Below are positions 12,875-23,034 of a DNA stretch of 64,000 nt, piece by piece; position 1 is the stretch's first letter, and the number at the start of each line of letters is the position of its first letter. Made by a program: the position numbers and the translations under genes. The stretch comes from Batkoa obscura (lineage: Eukaryota > Entomophthoromycota > Entomophthoromycetes > Entomophthorales > Batkoaceae). The stretch is taken from the NCBI GenBank assembly GCA_030770535.1, contig JASVEC010000020.1, positions 558,001 through 622,000 of the forward strand, in the 5' to 3' direction. The notes beneath the pieces were generated by a model. That model saw nothing but the letters and a program-made list of their open reading frames with translations, ran no database searches and was not told the origin of the DNA.

Positions 12875-13605
12875 CTTAAAATTTTGTTAAAATGAATTTT
12901 GATTGATTTTGTAATGATCAATCTCAATCTAATCATTTTTTAAACTATGTCCCATAAGTTTTAGGGTTAATTTTTATAAATTATCTGGAAATTTTTAGCT
13001 GAAAATATCCGTTCTATGTAAATAATTTAAAATGAATAAGTAATAGTTGAGCTAATGTTTGATGATTTGTATAAAGCATTCTTAGTTTTATACTATATGT
13101 ATTTATGTTAATTTTAATTTTATCATCCTATTCAACTAGTTAGGCTAAAATAATATAAATGTTCTTGTTTCAAAAGTTTACTAAAATTTTCTAAATTTTT
13201 CAAGCTTTATGCTACATAAAATATGGCCAAATCACTGAAGTGAAAAAGACAACCCTGTATAAAACTGTATAAACTTTATAAAAAATTTACAAGAGGAATG
13301 CGTAAAATATTCAAGCGATACGATGTGCATTTTCGTGCTAATATTATATAGCAACTATATTACATAGAAGACATATTTATGTCATATATACGAAGTTGAC
13401 GTTTTTTATAAACATAGCTTCATGCTAAATATTCTTTATAATATAAATAAGAAAAATTATTATTCAGAAAAGGTTTACACAAGAAAATTCATTTAAAAAT
13501 AATATAAGTGGTAATTTTTAATGCTACATCATGATAAAATATAAAATAAAATAAAGGCATTTATTTATTAAAAACATAGAAAAATAGCTAACGAAATATT
13601 TTTAT
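12875..13605. other. Intergenic, transition into accessory block
   Basis: About 730 bp, strongly AT-rich, no gene or repeat recognised. It separates the conserved left arm from the six-cysteine gene array. Confidence 0.5.
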
Positions 13606-14223
13606 TCAAAGGATAAAGTTACATAATAAAGAAATCGAAAAAACAAAAGCCAACTTTGCACTAATAAATGTGTTAGCATTATTCGCTGAAGAGCTACTTG
13701 GGTTTGGTATACTTGAGCTTGATTTACTTTGACTTGACCCATTTTGACTTGATTTACCTTCATCTAGTTTACTTTCAAACTGGTGATCATTTCCTTTAAA
13801 AACTTTACAACATGATTCGGTACAAATATAATAATAAAACTTGTTCAGATCATTTTTAATGATATCGTCAGAAATCGGACTATCGCCAAAACAGAAATAA
13901 TTACCTTTGGTTATGACATTTTCAGCTAAGTCGTATTTAAAATCTTTTTTGAAATCATCAGCTGATAGATCAATATTGTATTCTTTTGGATTACTTTCAT
14001 TTGGTCTACTTTTATAACGTTTATTATTTCCTTTAAACACTTTACAATAAGACTCATTACAAATAGAATAAAAAAAAATTTCAAGGTTGTTAGTGACTAT
14101 ATCGTTGCTTATCGAACAGTCATCAAAACATCAATAGCTATCTATACTATTAACATTTGACGATATAATATAAGGACTAGTCAAATAGAAACTAGTAGTT
14201 ATTAGATTCAGGACTGCTTTTAT
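13606..14223 (-). pseudogene. Six-cysteine module family, copy A
   Basis: Member of an unrecognised family. From 14223 the frame stays the same to the TAA at 13606. A hydrophobic signal-like segment (ITTSFYLTSPYIISS) is followed by a first module, linker, second module (YFCFGDSP...CTESCCKVFKGN), a Ser-rich stretch and a hydrophobic tail AKLAFVFSISLLCNFIL typical of a GPI-anchor signal. Two defects: the expected initiator position at 14223 reads ATA, and one Cys codon of module 1 is TGA (CYS of the family's FCCF box, about 14131). A shorter open frame starts at 14040. There are no frameshifts. It may be a recently disabled gene, or TGA may be read as selenocysteine (see findings). Confidence 0.6.
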
Positions 14224-14359
14224 TTTTGACCAATATTGTGCTATCTACTATTTCACCTTTATTAGAACTTTAGTAGACTTGATTTTATAGAGTTATTATT
14301 ATATGAAATCAATATAATCATAATTTTTAAAATTCTAGAAAGCTCAAAGAGATTCTAGA

Positions 14360-14398
14360 AACAACTGAAACTAAAAAAAACATCCTCATTTATAGAAC
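14360..14398. mobile_element. Truncated MITE end
   Basis: ACTGAAACTAAAAAAAACATCCTCA followed by TTTATAG matches the right terminus of the MITE family. The other end is missing. Length of the remnant is uncertain. Confidence 0.45.
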
Positions 14399-14908
14399 AA
14401 GCTATCATTCGAATACAGTGTTGGCAATTTTTCTACTTATTCTTGCTTCGAAAAATCCAGTACTTCAACTTATAACCTAATAGTATAATTGTTAAACTAT
14501 TTAACTTGATGTGATAATTAGGATGACACCTATTCCTCGACAAACACGTGTAATTAAATGGGCTAATTTATACTACCTATAGTGAATATTATGAATACCC
14601 ACTTTTTTGAAGTTAATAAATTCTTTTACTTGAGTCATGTATTATAACTATCTAATTTATCTTTTATTATACTTGACCTCAAATTAGCTCCTTTGTTAAT
14701 ACCTAAAGGGCTAAAAGGTCTTGATAAACTAATATCTATTTTTCGATGCTATTGGTGATTTGTCTGAGACTTATTATTTGACTTATCGCTAATATATATT
14801 TCATAGTAACACTGTTATTGGATTAATGTAACTTTTTAAAGTTACTATTTTGAAGTAACCCGATTTTGTGTACCAAAACATATTCCACGTTAGCATTATT
14901 ATAGAATA

Positions 14909-15003
14909 TGGGAATGTATTTTTATAAGAATTTTGCTAATAATTTTCCACTCAAATAGTGCTTAAAAAATGGAAAAAGTAATAAAGCCAAAAAAACACCC
15001 CCA
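14909..15003. mobile_element. MITE copy 2 (95 bp)
   Basis: Starts TGGGAATGTATTTTTATAAG after TA (14907-14908) and ends AAAACACCCCCA before TA (15004-15005). The core CTCAAATAGTGCTTAAAAAATGG is well kept. It lies between copies A and B of the six-cysteine family. Confidence 0.85.
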
Positions 15004-15242
15004 TATAATAAAATTTCTGAGAAATGCTTCATTTTGATTATACATTTGATTAATTGTTTAATATTAAAGTAGGCTGCTATTTTTTTATAGGCTTAAATAT
15101 TTTTATTTTCGTTTATATTATTAGTAAGCTCATTCTAGAGTGAAATGAGATAAGTGGTTTCTAATACACACGTAGTTATCCAAATAAACATTATTTATAC
15201 AAAACCAACGAGTGTGTATATTTGTACTATTATTATTATTAT

Positions 15243-15917
15243 CTAAAGAAGGAGATTACATAATAAAGAAACAGAAAAAAATAGAGCCAACATCCTATTA
15301 ATAACTGAGCTAACGCTATTTACCGAAGAAGTGCTTGGGCTTAGTTTACTTGAATTCGATTCACCTTGACTTGATACACTTATAGTTGGTCTACTTTGGG
15401 TTGATTCACTTGCGCTTATACTTTGGCTTGTCTGATTTTCCTTCGATTCATCTGTGTTTTTTTTGCTTTTAAATTGTTTGTTACTGTCTTTAAAAATTTT
15501 GCAATAAGAGTCCTAACATATAGAATAAAAGCATTTGTCGAGATCGTTTAAGATCATATCACTGGCTATCGCACCATTAAATCAGCAGTAGCTATCCTTG
15601 CATGTAGTTGTCCCATTTGAACTCTGTTTAAAGTCTTTTTTAAAATCACTAGCCATTAAATTAACATTAAATTCATTTGGTTTATTTGAATTTGGTTTAC
15701 TTTAATATTGTTTGTTGTTTCCTTTGAAAACTTTACAATTAGACTCGTTACAAATAGAATAGAAACATTTATCAAGATTGTTTGAGCTTATATCACTAGC
15801 AATCCAGTCACTGAAGCAGCAAAAATTACCCTCGCATATTACTGGCTCACTCCGATTTGAATTAAAAAATAGACTTAAGCTATTATCTAATAAATCAATA
15901 GTATAGTTCCTACTCAT
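15243..15917 (-). pseudogene. Six-cysteine module family, copy B
   Basis: One reading frame of 225 codons from ATG 15917 to TAG 15243 carries two modules, a Ser/Thr/Pro-rich linker and a hydrophobic GPI-like tail (MLALFFSVSLLCNL). It is interrupted by three in-frame stops: TAA after the first module (about 15701), TGA in place of the second Cys of the CCF box of module 2, and TAG in the ICNES position of module 2. No frameshift is needed. Module 1 alone (71 residues, FCCFSDW...DKCFYSICNESNCKVFKGN) is open. A decayed signal-like segment, homologous to that of copy A, lies upstream near 16000-16060. Confidence 0.65.
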
Positions 15918-16996
15918 AATATGTATCGTATAGTAAAAGTTAATATTTTATAAAAAACGAAAATTCTTTTATTTATTTTTGACATTTAATGATGTAATAT
16001 AAGAACTGGTTGAATATTTCCCATTAGCTATCATGATCAAAGGATACTTTTACTTTCAGTCAGCGTTGTCACCTGGCTCTTAAATTTAGTGAGGAATTTA
16101 TCAAATTAGTTCTTATTGGGCTATTGTTATACAAAATCAATAAAATTACAAATTTCGAAAATTTACCTTAAAGTTGAATTTTGGAATTATTAAATATAAC
16201 CCTAGGCCAAATCAAAAAATATTTCTTTCAAGTACTTGATAAAATATTATACATAAAGTAAGTCACCATTAGAGCATCATGCCTCTGTTTCATCTTACCA
16301 TACCTGTTTCAGCAGATAGGTCATGTTAAATATGACTTAATAATCCAATTAATAAACTGGTTTAGATGTTTATTCTTAGATAAATACATATGATTTAATT
16401 GGGCCAATTTATACTTTTGTAGTAAAGTGTATAAATAGTCATTTTGTAATAGTAAAATAAAATGGTGTTGGGAGATTCTTATATGTAACTGCTTAGTTTG
16501 TTCGTTATCATAACGGGTCTTCAATCAAGACCTCTGGGAGTACCCAAAGAGCTGAAATGTTATTGATGAAATAAGCTCTATTCTCTAATGTACTGTATTG
16601 TACATTTAGCATTTATTATTTTTGAAATTGTCCTATCAAGATTTAAATTCTATAGTAATATAAAGCTATTAGATTAATCCCGTTTAAATTTCTTGATATA
16701 ATTTTGTAGAACTTTATGAAGAATTAACCATATTATTTTGAAGATTTTATAGTATAAAATAAAAACGTTTACGTTTTTTTATTCTCTAGTATTACATTTG
16801 ATTATTATTAATATGAAAACATGTTGGTAAATATTTACAGTACAAAATAAGGAACTTTGGTTTATAAAATATTATAAGGTAATAATCATTTTGGAAAAAG
16901 GCACCAATTTTTAGCATGATGCATATTATCAAGCTAAACAGAGGATGTTTAGTTACCAAAGTTAGTAAATGTATTATAAAAGCCATTTATTCTCGT
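15918..16996. other. Intergenic between copies B and C
   Basis: About 1.1 kb. The part adjoining copy B holds its degenerate signal-like segment. Two short open frames (16321-16524, 16792-16986) have no recognisable features and are treated as chance. Confidence 0.5.
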
Positions 16997-17635
16997 TTAT
17001 AAAAACAAATTGGATAATAAGGAAAAGCAAAAGAATAAAATCAATTTTCTATTGATTGTTGAGTCGTCTAAATTTGATTTACTCAAGCTTGATTTACTTT
17101 GACTTGATTTATTTATATTCGATTTACTTTGACTTGATTCACTTGTGCTTGATTCAGTTATATCTAGCTTTAAAGGTCGTTGGCTTTCAAACTGATTGTT
17201 ACTTCCTTTAAAAACTTTACAATAAGACTCACTACAAACAGAGTAAAGGCATTTATCGAGATTGTTTAAGATTATATCATTGGTCATTGTATCGCTAAAG
17301 CAGCAGTAATTACCCTTGCATATGGTTGTTCTATCTGAGTTCTGGTTAAGCTCTTTTTGGAGCTCATCAGCAGTTGAATCAATGGTATATTCGTTTGGTT
17401 TATTTAGAATTGGTTTGCTTGGATATTTTTTATCACTTCCTTTAAAAACCTTACAATAAGACTCGTTACAAATAGAATAGAAGCATTTATCAAGATTGTT
17501 TAAGATTATACCACTAATAATCCAGTCCTTGAAACAGCAAAAATTGTTGGTGCATATTATTGGCTCACTTGGATTTTGGTTAAGAAATGATTTTAAATCG
17601 CTGTTGAGTAAATTAATAGTATAATTCCTATCCAT
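16997..17635 (-). CDS. Six-cysteine module protein, intact copy C
   Basis: The only uninterrupted member: 212 residues. Two modules of about 75 residues follow each other. Module 1 runs from NYTINLL through IC-x4-FCCF to KCFYSICNESYCKVFKG; module 2 repeats it (IC-x4-YCCFSD...KCLYSVCSESYCKVFKG). Each has six Cys in the spacing C-x5-CC-x18-C-x3-C-x4-C, which would suit three disulfides. Then a tail rich in Ser with repeated SQSKS units and a C-terminal hydrophobic run KLILFFCFSLLSNLFL, like a GPI-anchor signal. No N-terminal signal peptide is present at this ATG, so an upstream exon is likely: TACATAG before the ATG could be an acceptor. I recognise no known family. A secreted, wall- or membrane-anchored role is inference. 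Confidence 0.75.
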   Translation of the reverse strand: MDRNYTINLLNSDLKSFLNQNPSEPIICTNNFCCFKDWIISGIILNNLDKCFYSICNESYCKVFKGSDKKYPSKPILNKPNEYTIDSTADELQKELNQNSDRTTICKGNYCCFSDTMTNDIILNNLDKCLYSVCSESYCKVFKGSNNQFESQRPLKLDITESSTSESSQSKSNINKSSQSKSSLSKSNLDDSTINRKLILFFCFSLLSNLFL

Positions 17636-17689
17636 ACTATGTATTGTATAGCAAAGGCTAACGTTAAAAAAAAGATTTTCAAGCTATTG

Positions 17690-17850
17690 TGTTCCTTGTT
17701 AAATGTGTCCCTGACTTACCCCATTGCCCCACCTGTTTGCCATAAGTAACCAATCATCTCACTCAACCAAACTTTAGCCTTCAAATTTCTTCCCTTAGAA
17801 TAGCCACCATCAAGATAAAGAGGTTAGCTAACTGTTGTGCTGCATGATAA
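17690..17850 (-). other. Locally G+C-richer segment, possible upstream exon or relic
   Basis: On the minus strand a short open stretch reads PLYLDGGYSKGRNLKAKVWL and then SEMIGYLWQTGGAMG, ending at a donor-like GGGGTAAGTC. Splicing to TACATAG before copy C would stay in frame. The other copies lack this segment and it is not a signal peptide, so it may instead be a relic of another gene. I do not recognise it. Confidence 0.3.
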
Positions 17851-18067
17851 AAATGCTCATATTGTACATGTAGAAAACAGACAACCAAATTCAGTTTAAA
17901 TTTGTAAAAATTTTAACCTTTTATCAGACATTCTAAATTTTCCTTGCTCAAATGGATCATGATTTCAAGCTCTTTTATACAATTAAATTTATATTTTTTA
18001 AAATTCAATATTCAAAGGATTAATTTAATTTAATTTAAAAGCTATTTTTGAATAATCAACTATAAGT

Positions 18068-18250
18068 TAGTATTTAATAATAGTTAAAAGTAGTTTTTAC
18101 TTGATTAACTGGACATAGATTGAAAAACCTTAGTTTATGTAGTTAAGATAAATTTAAGTTAATAAAAATAGTATATAATAAGTCATAGATTATGTAAAAT
18201 AAGTAATATTATCATAAAATTTATATAAAATACTACAATATTAAAAAATA
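18068..18250. repeat. Diverged direct repeat, AT-shifted copy
   Basis: Aligns with 18541-18730 over roughly 180 bp, e.g. CCTTAGTTTATGTAGTTAAG against TCTTAGTTTATGTGACTAAG. Most differences put A or T here where the partner has G or C. No coding potential was seen. Confidence 0.5.
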
Positions 18251-18500
18251 ATTTGGTAGAAAGCCTTGAATTGTTAATTGTTATATTAAGAATTTTTTAA
18301 TATTCTAACTAGGTGGCTATATATAAAAAGCATGATAGCAGTTATTTTTTATTATAATTGCTAAATATAAATACTAAAATACAAAAATAATATTTTTTAT
18401 AGCAAACTTAAATAAAAAATTTTAAACTAATTATACCTGAATATGAAAACACAACAACTTTTGATAGTAAAATCATTTAGAGCTAATTAAATTTACTATA

Positions 18501-19740
18501 TGCGAATGTTTTTTTGATTCCATTACTTTTGTGAAATCTGGTACTCAGTGATTGGAGTCAAAAACAGCTATTGACTGGTTGACTACACTGTAAGTCGAAA
18601 GGTCTTAGTTTATGTGACTAAGATAGACTTGGATTATGAGGAATAGCACGTAATAGGTTACAAGCTATATAAGACAAATAGAATAGACAATACTAATTTA
18701 AGATCTACGTAAAATACTATTAAGAAAACTTAGTGATTTTATCAAATGTACCAGATATCAGAGAATAACTCAGTTAAAAACCCTCCAGGTACTGTGTTTT
18801 GGAATCTTTTTTATACTCCAATAAGTATACATATCAAAACAAAGGGGGAATATTCTTTGAGACGAAGATAGAAATTCTCATATCAAATCAAACTAAGAAC
18901 GTGGGATTGATTTTCTCTGAACTCGAGAACACAACAGCTTAGACGATTATTATGCTATAATTAACCATGGGACTGACAAAGCGATATTTTACAACATAAC
19001 AATAAACTACATTGTTATCCAGTATCTGATACATAAAAAAAAGCGATATAGTTCCAATTAAAGTTATGGAGTCTATAGAAAATACAAAAATTAAAAGATC
19101 AATCCCAGCTTATCTTGCGAAAATAACAGAGAATTTAAAATTTTCGATATTTACCAAGCAAGTAAGTAGTTTGTTAAATGATAGAAATAGACTATTAAAT
19201 GTTAATATTACTTAAGTTATTAATAGCCAAGTTAATAAATGGTCAAAGAGAAAGTAATAATAATAAGTAAAAACTATCACCATATTACTTGTATTACATA
19301 GGAATAATTAATCATAGTTCTGAGGCTAACCACTCCCCCTCATGCAACTATTTATTAACTTGGTGGTATATTAACAATGTAATTATAACATTGAAGTAGT
19401 ATTTATTTAATAGCAAATCTGTAATGTTGGCTGTAAAGCAGTCAATAATAAACATGTCTCAATAAAGTTTTATAAGGACATGCACTTGTTTAGATATTAC
19501 AACTTCGGCTGATATTAATATATAGTATATTGGTAAAAGCCTTGTTAATCTGGGAATTTTTGTTAGATCTAGCAGAAATTTAGCTAGCATATAGTATAAA
19601 CTACAATAAAATAACTTAGAACTGTGTCGAATACTTTTGCTTTTTAATAAAAATTTGTTTTGTAGAATTTCAAGCAGCTTTTAAAATACAAAATATTCAA
19701 AAATTAGATAAAAAATGAAAATAACTTGGACATTCCCATA
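18501..19740 (+). mobile_element. Decayed, internally deleted relative of the 2.46-kb DNA transposon
   Basis: The left end TGCGAATGTTTTTTTGATTC follows TA (18499-18500), and the right end GGACATTCCCA is followed by TA (19741-19742), matching the transposon/MITE termini. From about 18985 to 19740 the sequence is closely similar to 54278-54955, including the last ~75 codons of the transposase (SIENTKIKRSIPAYLAKIT..., stop at 19215) and its 3' non-coding part. One stop (TAA in GATACATAAAAA) interrupts even this short reading frame. Upstream of 18985 only faint similarity remains, so most of the transposase is deleted. Whether 18501 and 19740 are ends of one element is inference. Confidence 0.6.
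18541..18730. repeat. Diverged direct repeat, partner copy
   Basis: Partner of 18068-18250, same orientation, about 470 bp apart. It keeps more G and C (e.g. GAGGAATAGCACGTAATAGG) than the other copy. It lies just to the right of a TIR-like sequence at 18501. Confidence 0.5.
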
Positions 19741-19980
19741 TGGTTTTTTTTGATCCTTATCAATAAGTACTATATTTGATTATCCATTGATAGCAATGTA
19801 GATTTTTATCCTTTTATATATCAAAACAGCGTCTTTATTCTTATAAAAAAGGTATATGGTCGATATATTTCGAAAAAGGAAAACAAATCATTATTACTTA
19901 AAATAAAGTAAAGTGGAAATTGAATTCAAATTGTTATTAGTTACATAAAATCAATAAAAGGACACATTTAACAATTATAT

Positions 19981-20636
19981 TTAAAGAAGGATGTTTGACA
20001 ATAGAGAAAGCGAAAAAAGTAACATTCGCTTTTGATTAATCATCCAATTATTGAAATTTACCGAAGAGGAGCTAGAATTCGATTTATTTGAACTTGGTTT
20101 TGATTCTTCCAATTTTACTTGACTTCTATTAGATTTATTTACTATTAGTCCGCTAAATTGTTGATTTTTTCCATTAAAACTATTACAAAAGGACTCATTA
20201 CAAATGGAACAAAAGCATTTATCGAAATTATTTCGAATTATATCACTAGTCATATCATCTCGAGAGTGACAATAGTTATTATGACATAGAGCTGTTTCAG
20301 TTGAACTTTAATTAAAGTAGTTATTAAAGCTATCGAATGATAAATTTATAGTATAGTTTTTTGACTATTTGCCTTTAAACTATCATGATTCAATGTATTA
20401 ACATTGGGTTTGCTTTCAAATTGTTGCCTATTTCCTTTAAAAATTTTACAATAAGATTGATTACAAATAGAATAAACTCATTTATCAAGATTACTCATAG
20501 CTGTATTGTTAACCGTTTTATTACCAAAGTAGCAGAAAGTTTCATTACACATTGTTGGTTCTGTTGGACTTCGGTTAAAATAGCTATGTAAGTCATAAGC
20601 TGCTAAATAAATAGTATAATATTTATTTCTAGTCAT
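19981..20636 (-). pseudogene. Six-cysteine module family, copy D
   Basis: Starts at ATG 20636 (MTRNKYYTIYL), gives module 1 with FCYFG and SICNQSYCKIFKGN, then module 2 (MTSDIIRNNFDKCFCSICNESFCNSFNGKN), a Ser/Asn-rich linker and a hydrophobic tail RMLLFSLSLLSNILL. It is disabled: TGA replaces the Cys of DKCxYS in module 1, a TAA stands at a usual Gln position before module 2, and at least one frameshift lies between the modules. Only the last 90 residues are open. It is the rightmost and most decayed member of the array. Confidence 0.65.
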
Positions 20637-20768
20637 GTTTTTGAGTAAGCTGCTGATGTTTCTTATAAAAGATTTTTAGTTCGGTTTATACATTTGATGG
20701 TATAGTACATAATATATCAACTAATTAAATAGAGTATTATATTTATTACTTTTAATATAATATTTTTT

Positions 20769-20800
20769 AGTAAAATTCTTAAATACAAAACACATTTCCA
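20769..20800. mobile_element. Truncated MITE end
   Basis: TAGTAAAATTCTTAAATACA followed by AAACACATTTCCA and TA matches the right terminus of reverse-orientation MITEs. The left part is absent. It lies between copy D and the lipase gene. Confidence 0.5.
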
Positions 20801-21124
20801 TATGACTTTAAAGCTAAAATTGCCAAATTAAGATCTTATACAGCAATTATATTTGATAGTATTCTTAGCACATTATGCTTATTAAGAACTTTTATTGTAC
20901 AGACTTAAAAGCAAATTTAAAGTGTTCCACAAAGTAAAAATAAACAGCTTGAAAATTTATAGCCAAAATTGTTAGGATTAGATATAAATTCTCAATTTAC
21001 ATTGTAATATTTAAATTTTTGGATATTTGGTGAATTTTTTTTATTTCAGCTTGTTGAAATTCAGTTAAAACAAGTGTGATATGTTAAAAGCACTGTATTT
21101 TTGTTATTATAGAAATCAATTTTA

Positions 21125-22114
21125 TTAACAAACATTTCTATGGTTAAAATTAATAAAATATTCTTTATGCGTATCTCTACTTAAATATGCAATCGATACT
21201 TTTTGAGAACAATCAGGATCTTCAAAGTAAGAAGAATCACATTGAATAGCATTACCATCTTTATCAATAAAGATTTCATTATTAAAGTGGATATAATTAT
21301 ATACAATATAAGAAGGGAAACGAGGTACCTCATCATAATAGTTAGCCACTCTTGAGCTATGGAATTGATGGCTATTGAAATTTTGAACAAACTCATAATT
21401 TCCAACTCTAGGTTGTCCATAAGTAAACAAATACAATTTATCTTCATTTAATTGTAACTTGGATTGAATGTCTAGTATCATTAAACTAGCTAATGCACCA
21501 CCTAGTGAATGCCCATAAAGTTTTAATTTATAATTTTTGTATTGTTCTTGTTTATATAAATCTGCCAATTTTGATATTATATTTTGTGAAACCGAATCTA
21601 TACTCATTTTATAGCCAAGATGAACCTTAAGTGATGGATAATTTGAATCAAGTGGAGTGGATTGAAAAAGATAATTCATAAATTGATTTGTTAAAGTTGT
21701 AGAGCCACGAAAGATTAATCTAAAGATATTTTCCTGTTCGTCTTTTACAAGGATTGCAAAAACTTCCATTTTATGGCTATAAAAAGAAGTTAAAAATACA
21801 TTATTGGGAACTAATAAGCATGATTGACATTTCCATTCTTTTAGCAGATTTTGGTTACATGGTGCCACTGAAGCATAAATAGCACCTTCTTGGATTTCTT
21901 CAATAGTATTATTTCTAAGTTTACTAGTTACTTTGCTAGTTGCTGTTTTCTTTTTCTTTATAAATCGATTCTTTAATATCATTCTTAGCAGGGATAAATG
22001 ACTTAAATTGTATCTTGCACTTAAGCTTCTTGCCTCTTCATCTGGACTAAAATCCACCTGGATTGTGATTTGTATTACTAAAATTAAATAGAAAATAATG
22101 GACTTAACTAACAT
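21125..22114 (-). CDS. Secreted class-3 lipase, clade 1
   Basis: 329-residue alpha/beta-hydrolase of the fungal class-3 lipase family; hydrolyses acyl esters, probably outside the cell. The N-terminus MLVKSIIFYLILVIQITIQV is a clear signal peptide; a basic stretch (KNRFIKKKKTATSK) suggests a propeptide. Seen: ASVAPCNQNLL, WKCQSC, oxyanion-region LIFRGSTTLTN, nucleophile box YGHSLGGALASL, YTYGQPRVGN-like FTYGQPRVGNYEF, acid in NYYDEVPRFP, and catalytic His in DTHKEYF. The start is the first ATG. It is intronless and shares length and promoter block with 49237-50226 and 58023-59012. Substrate is not predictable from sequence. Confidence 0.93.
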   Translation of the reverse strand: MLVKSIIFYLILVIQITIQVDFSPDEEARSLSARYNLSHLSLLRMILKNRFIKKKKTATSKVTSKLRNNTIEEIQEGAIYASVAPCNQNLLKEWKCQSCLLVPNNVFLTSFYSHKMEVFAILVKDEQENIFRLIFRGSTTLTNQFMNYLFQSTPLDSNYPSLKVHLGYKMSIDSVSQNIISKLADLYKQEQYKNYKLKLYGHSLGGALASLMILDIQSKLQLNEDKLYLFTYGQPRVGNYEFVQNFNSHQFHSSRVANYYDEVPRFPSYIVYNYIHFNNEIFIDKDGNAIQCDSSYFEDPDCSQKVSIAYLSRDTHKEYFINFNHRNVC

Positions 22115-23003
22115 TTCTTAAATATTTTTATTGTTGAATTTATTTTTATATAGTTCTATTAATGATCAAGTATTTTAATTGATGATTTATTTAAATTAAA
22201 TTGAATTAAACTAACACTAATATTAATATAGTTCTCAATCAAATGATGAACATCGAGAATTTCCAACTCACATACCTGTCAAAAAAGTATTAGATCAATT
22301 TTCTCAACTATTTTTTTTGGAGAAAACTATACCCGTTGTAAATCGTGTATATGACTTGTTAAAATCTTCATTTCGATTTTTAATCTAAATTGAGAATTAA
22401 GTGTTATATTGCAAAAATGTTTTTTACTCAATTTTAAAATAACTTGGATAAAGTAGAGTGTTTTTTTCATTTCATCACTTTTTTGTTTTTAAGTACAGTT
22501 TGAGAGGAGAGATTTTGATAAATTAAGCAAAAAAAAACCCAGATTGTTTTTTTATTCAATTTTAGTTCACACTTTGTTTAAAATTGATGCTACATAAAAA
22601 ATGAACAAAAATAATCAACATTCAAATTTAGCTATGATTATAGTATTTAACATTTAACAATATTTATTTAAAACTTTAATGATCAATAGTATTTTAATTT
22701 ATACTCGATAAAATTAAGATGACCAAATGTGGATTTGATCCTTTTTTTAGAATAAAACTGAAGATAATAATACTAAATTTTAAATATATTAAACTAACTC
22801 CTATCTACTTCGGTATAAGATTTTCAACAAAACAAACAGCCATTTTTATAAAAAAAAAAAACTTTTTGTTCTAAAAATTTATTAGGAAATCATAAAACAA
22901 TCACTCAAATTTCATCAAATTTCTTAAAATCTCTATAAAAAAACAACCTAATCAATTATTAACGTCATCCAACTGCTTTATTCATTATTTATTTTCCTTT
23001 TGT

Positions 23004-23032
<29 letters not shown>
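22115..23032. other. Intergenic with short tandem repeat and degenerate MITE-like stretch
   Basis: About 900 bp. It includes the lipase promoter at its left end, a MITE-like fragment near 22454-22515 (GAGTGTTTTTTTCATTTCAT, ACTTTTTTGTTTTTAAG) lacking one end, and just past the Dna2 stop a run of four TTTATAC units (about 23003-23030). Nothing else recognised. Confidence 0.45.
22141..22177 (-). promoter_or_regulatory. Lipase clade-1 promoter block
   Basis: On the minus strand AAAATACTTGATCATTAAT is followed after a few bases by TATATAAAAATA, 27-63 bp before the lipase ATG at 22114. The same arrangement (ATACTT-nn-CATTAA, short gap, TATA) precedes the other two clade-1 lipases. Confidence 0.55.

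Positions 23033-23034
<2 letters not shown>

Noticed and set aside
16321-16986. Two short minus-strand open frames between six-cysteine copies B and C
   Set aside because: Composition is Ile/Leu/Tyr/Asn as expected from AT-rich noise, with no similarity to the array family or to each other.
13606-20636. Altered genetic code (stop codons reassigned) as an explanation for broken array members
   Set aside because: TGA, TAA and TAG all end clear housekeeping genes here or occur as stops in the array in mixed use, so general reassignment is excluded.
23003-23030. TTTATAC tandem units as a possible regulatory array
   Set aside because: Four short units in a 3' flank are adequately explained as a microsatellite.
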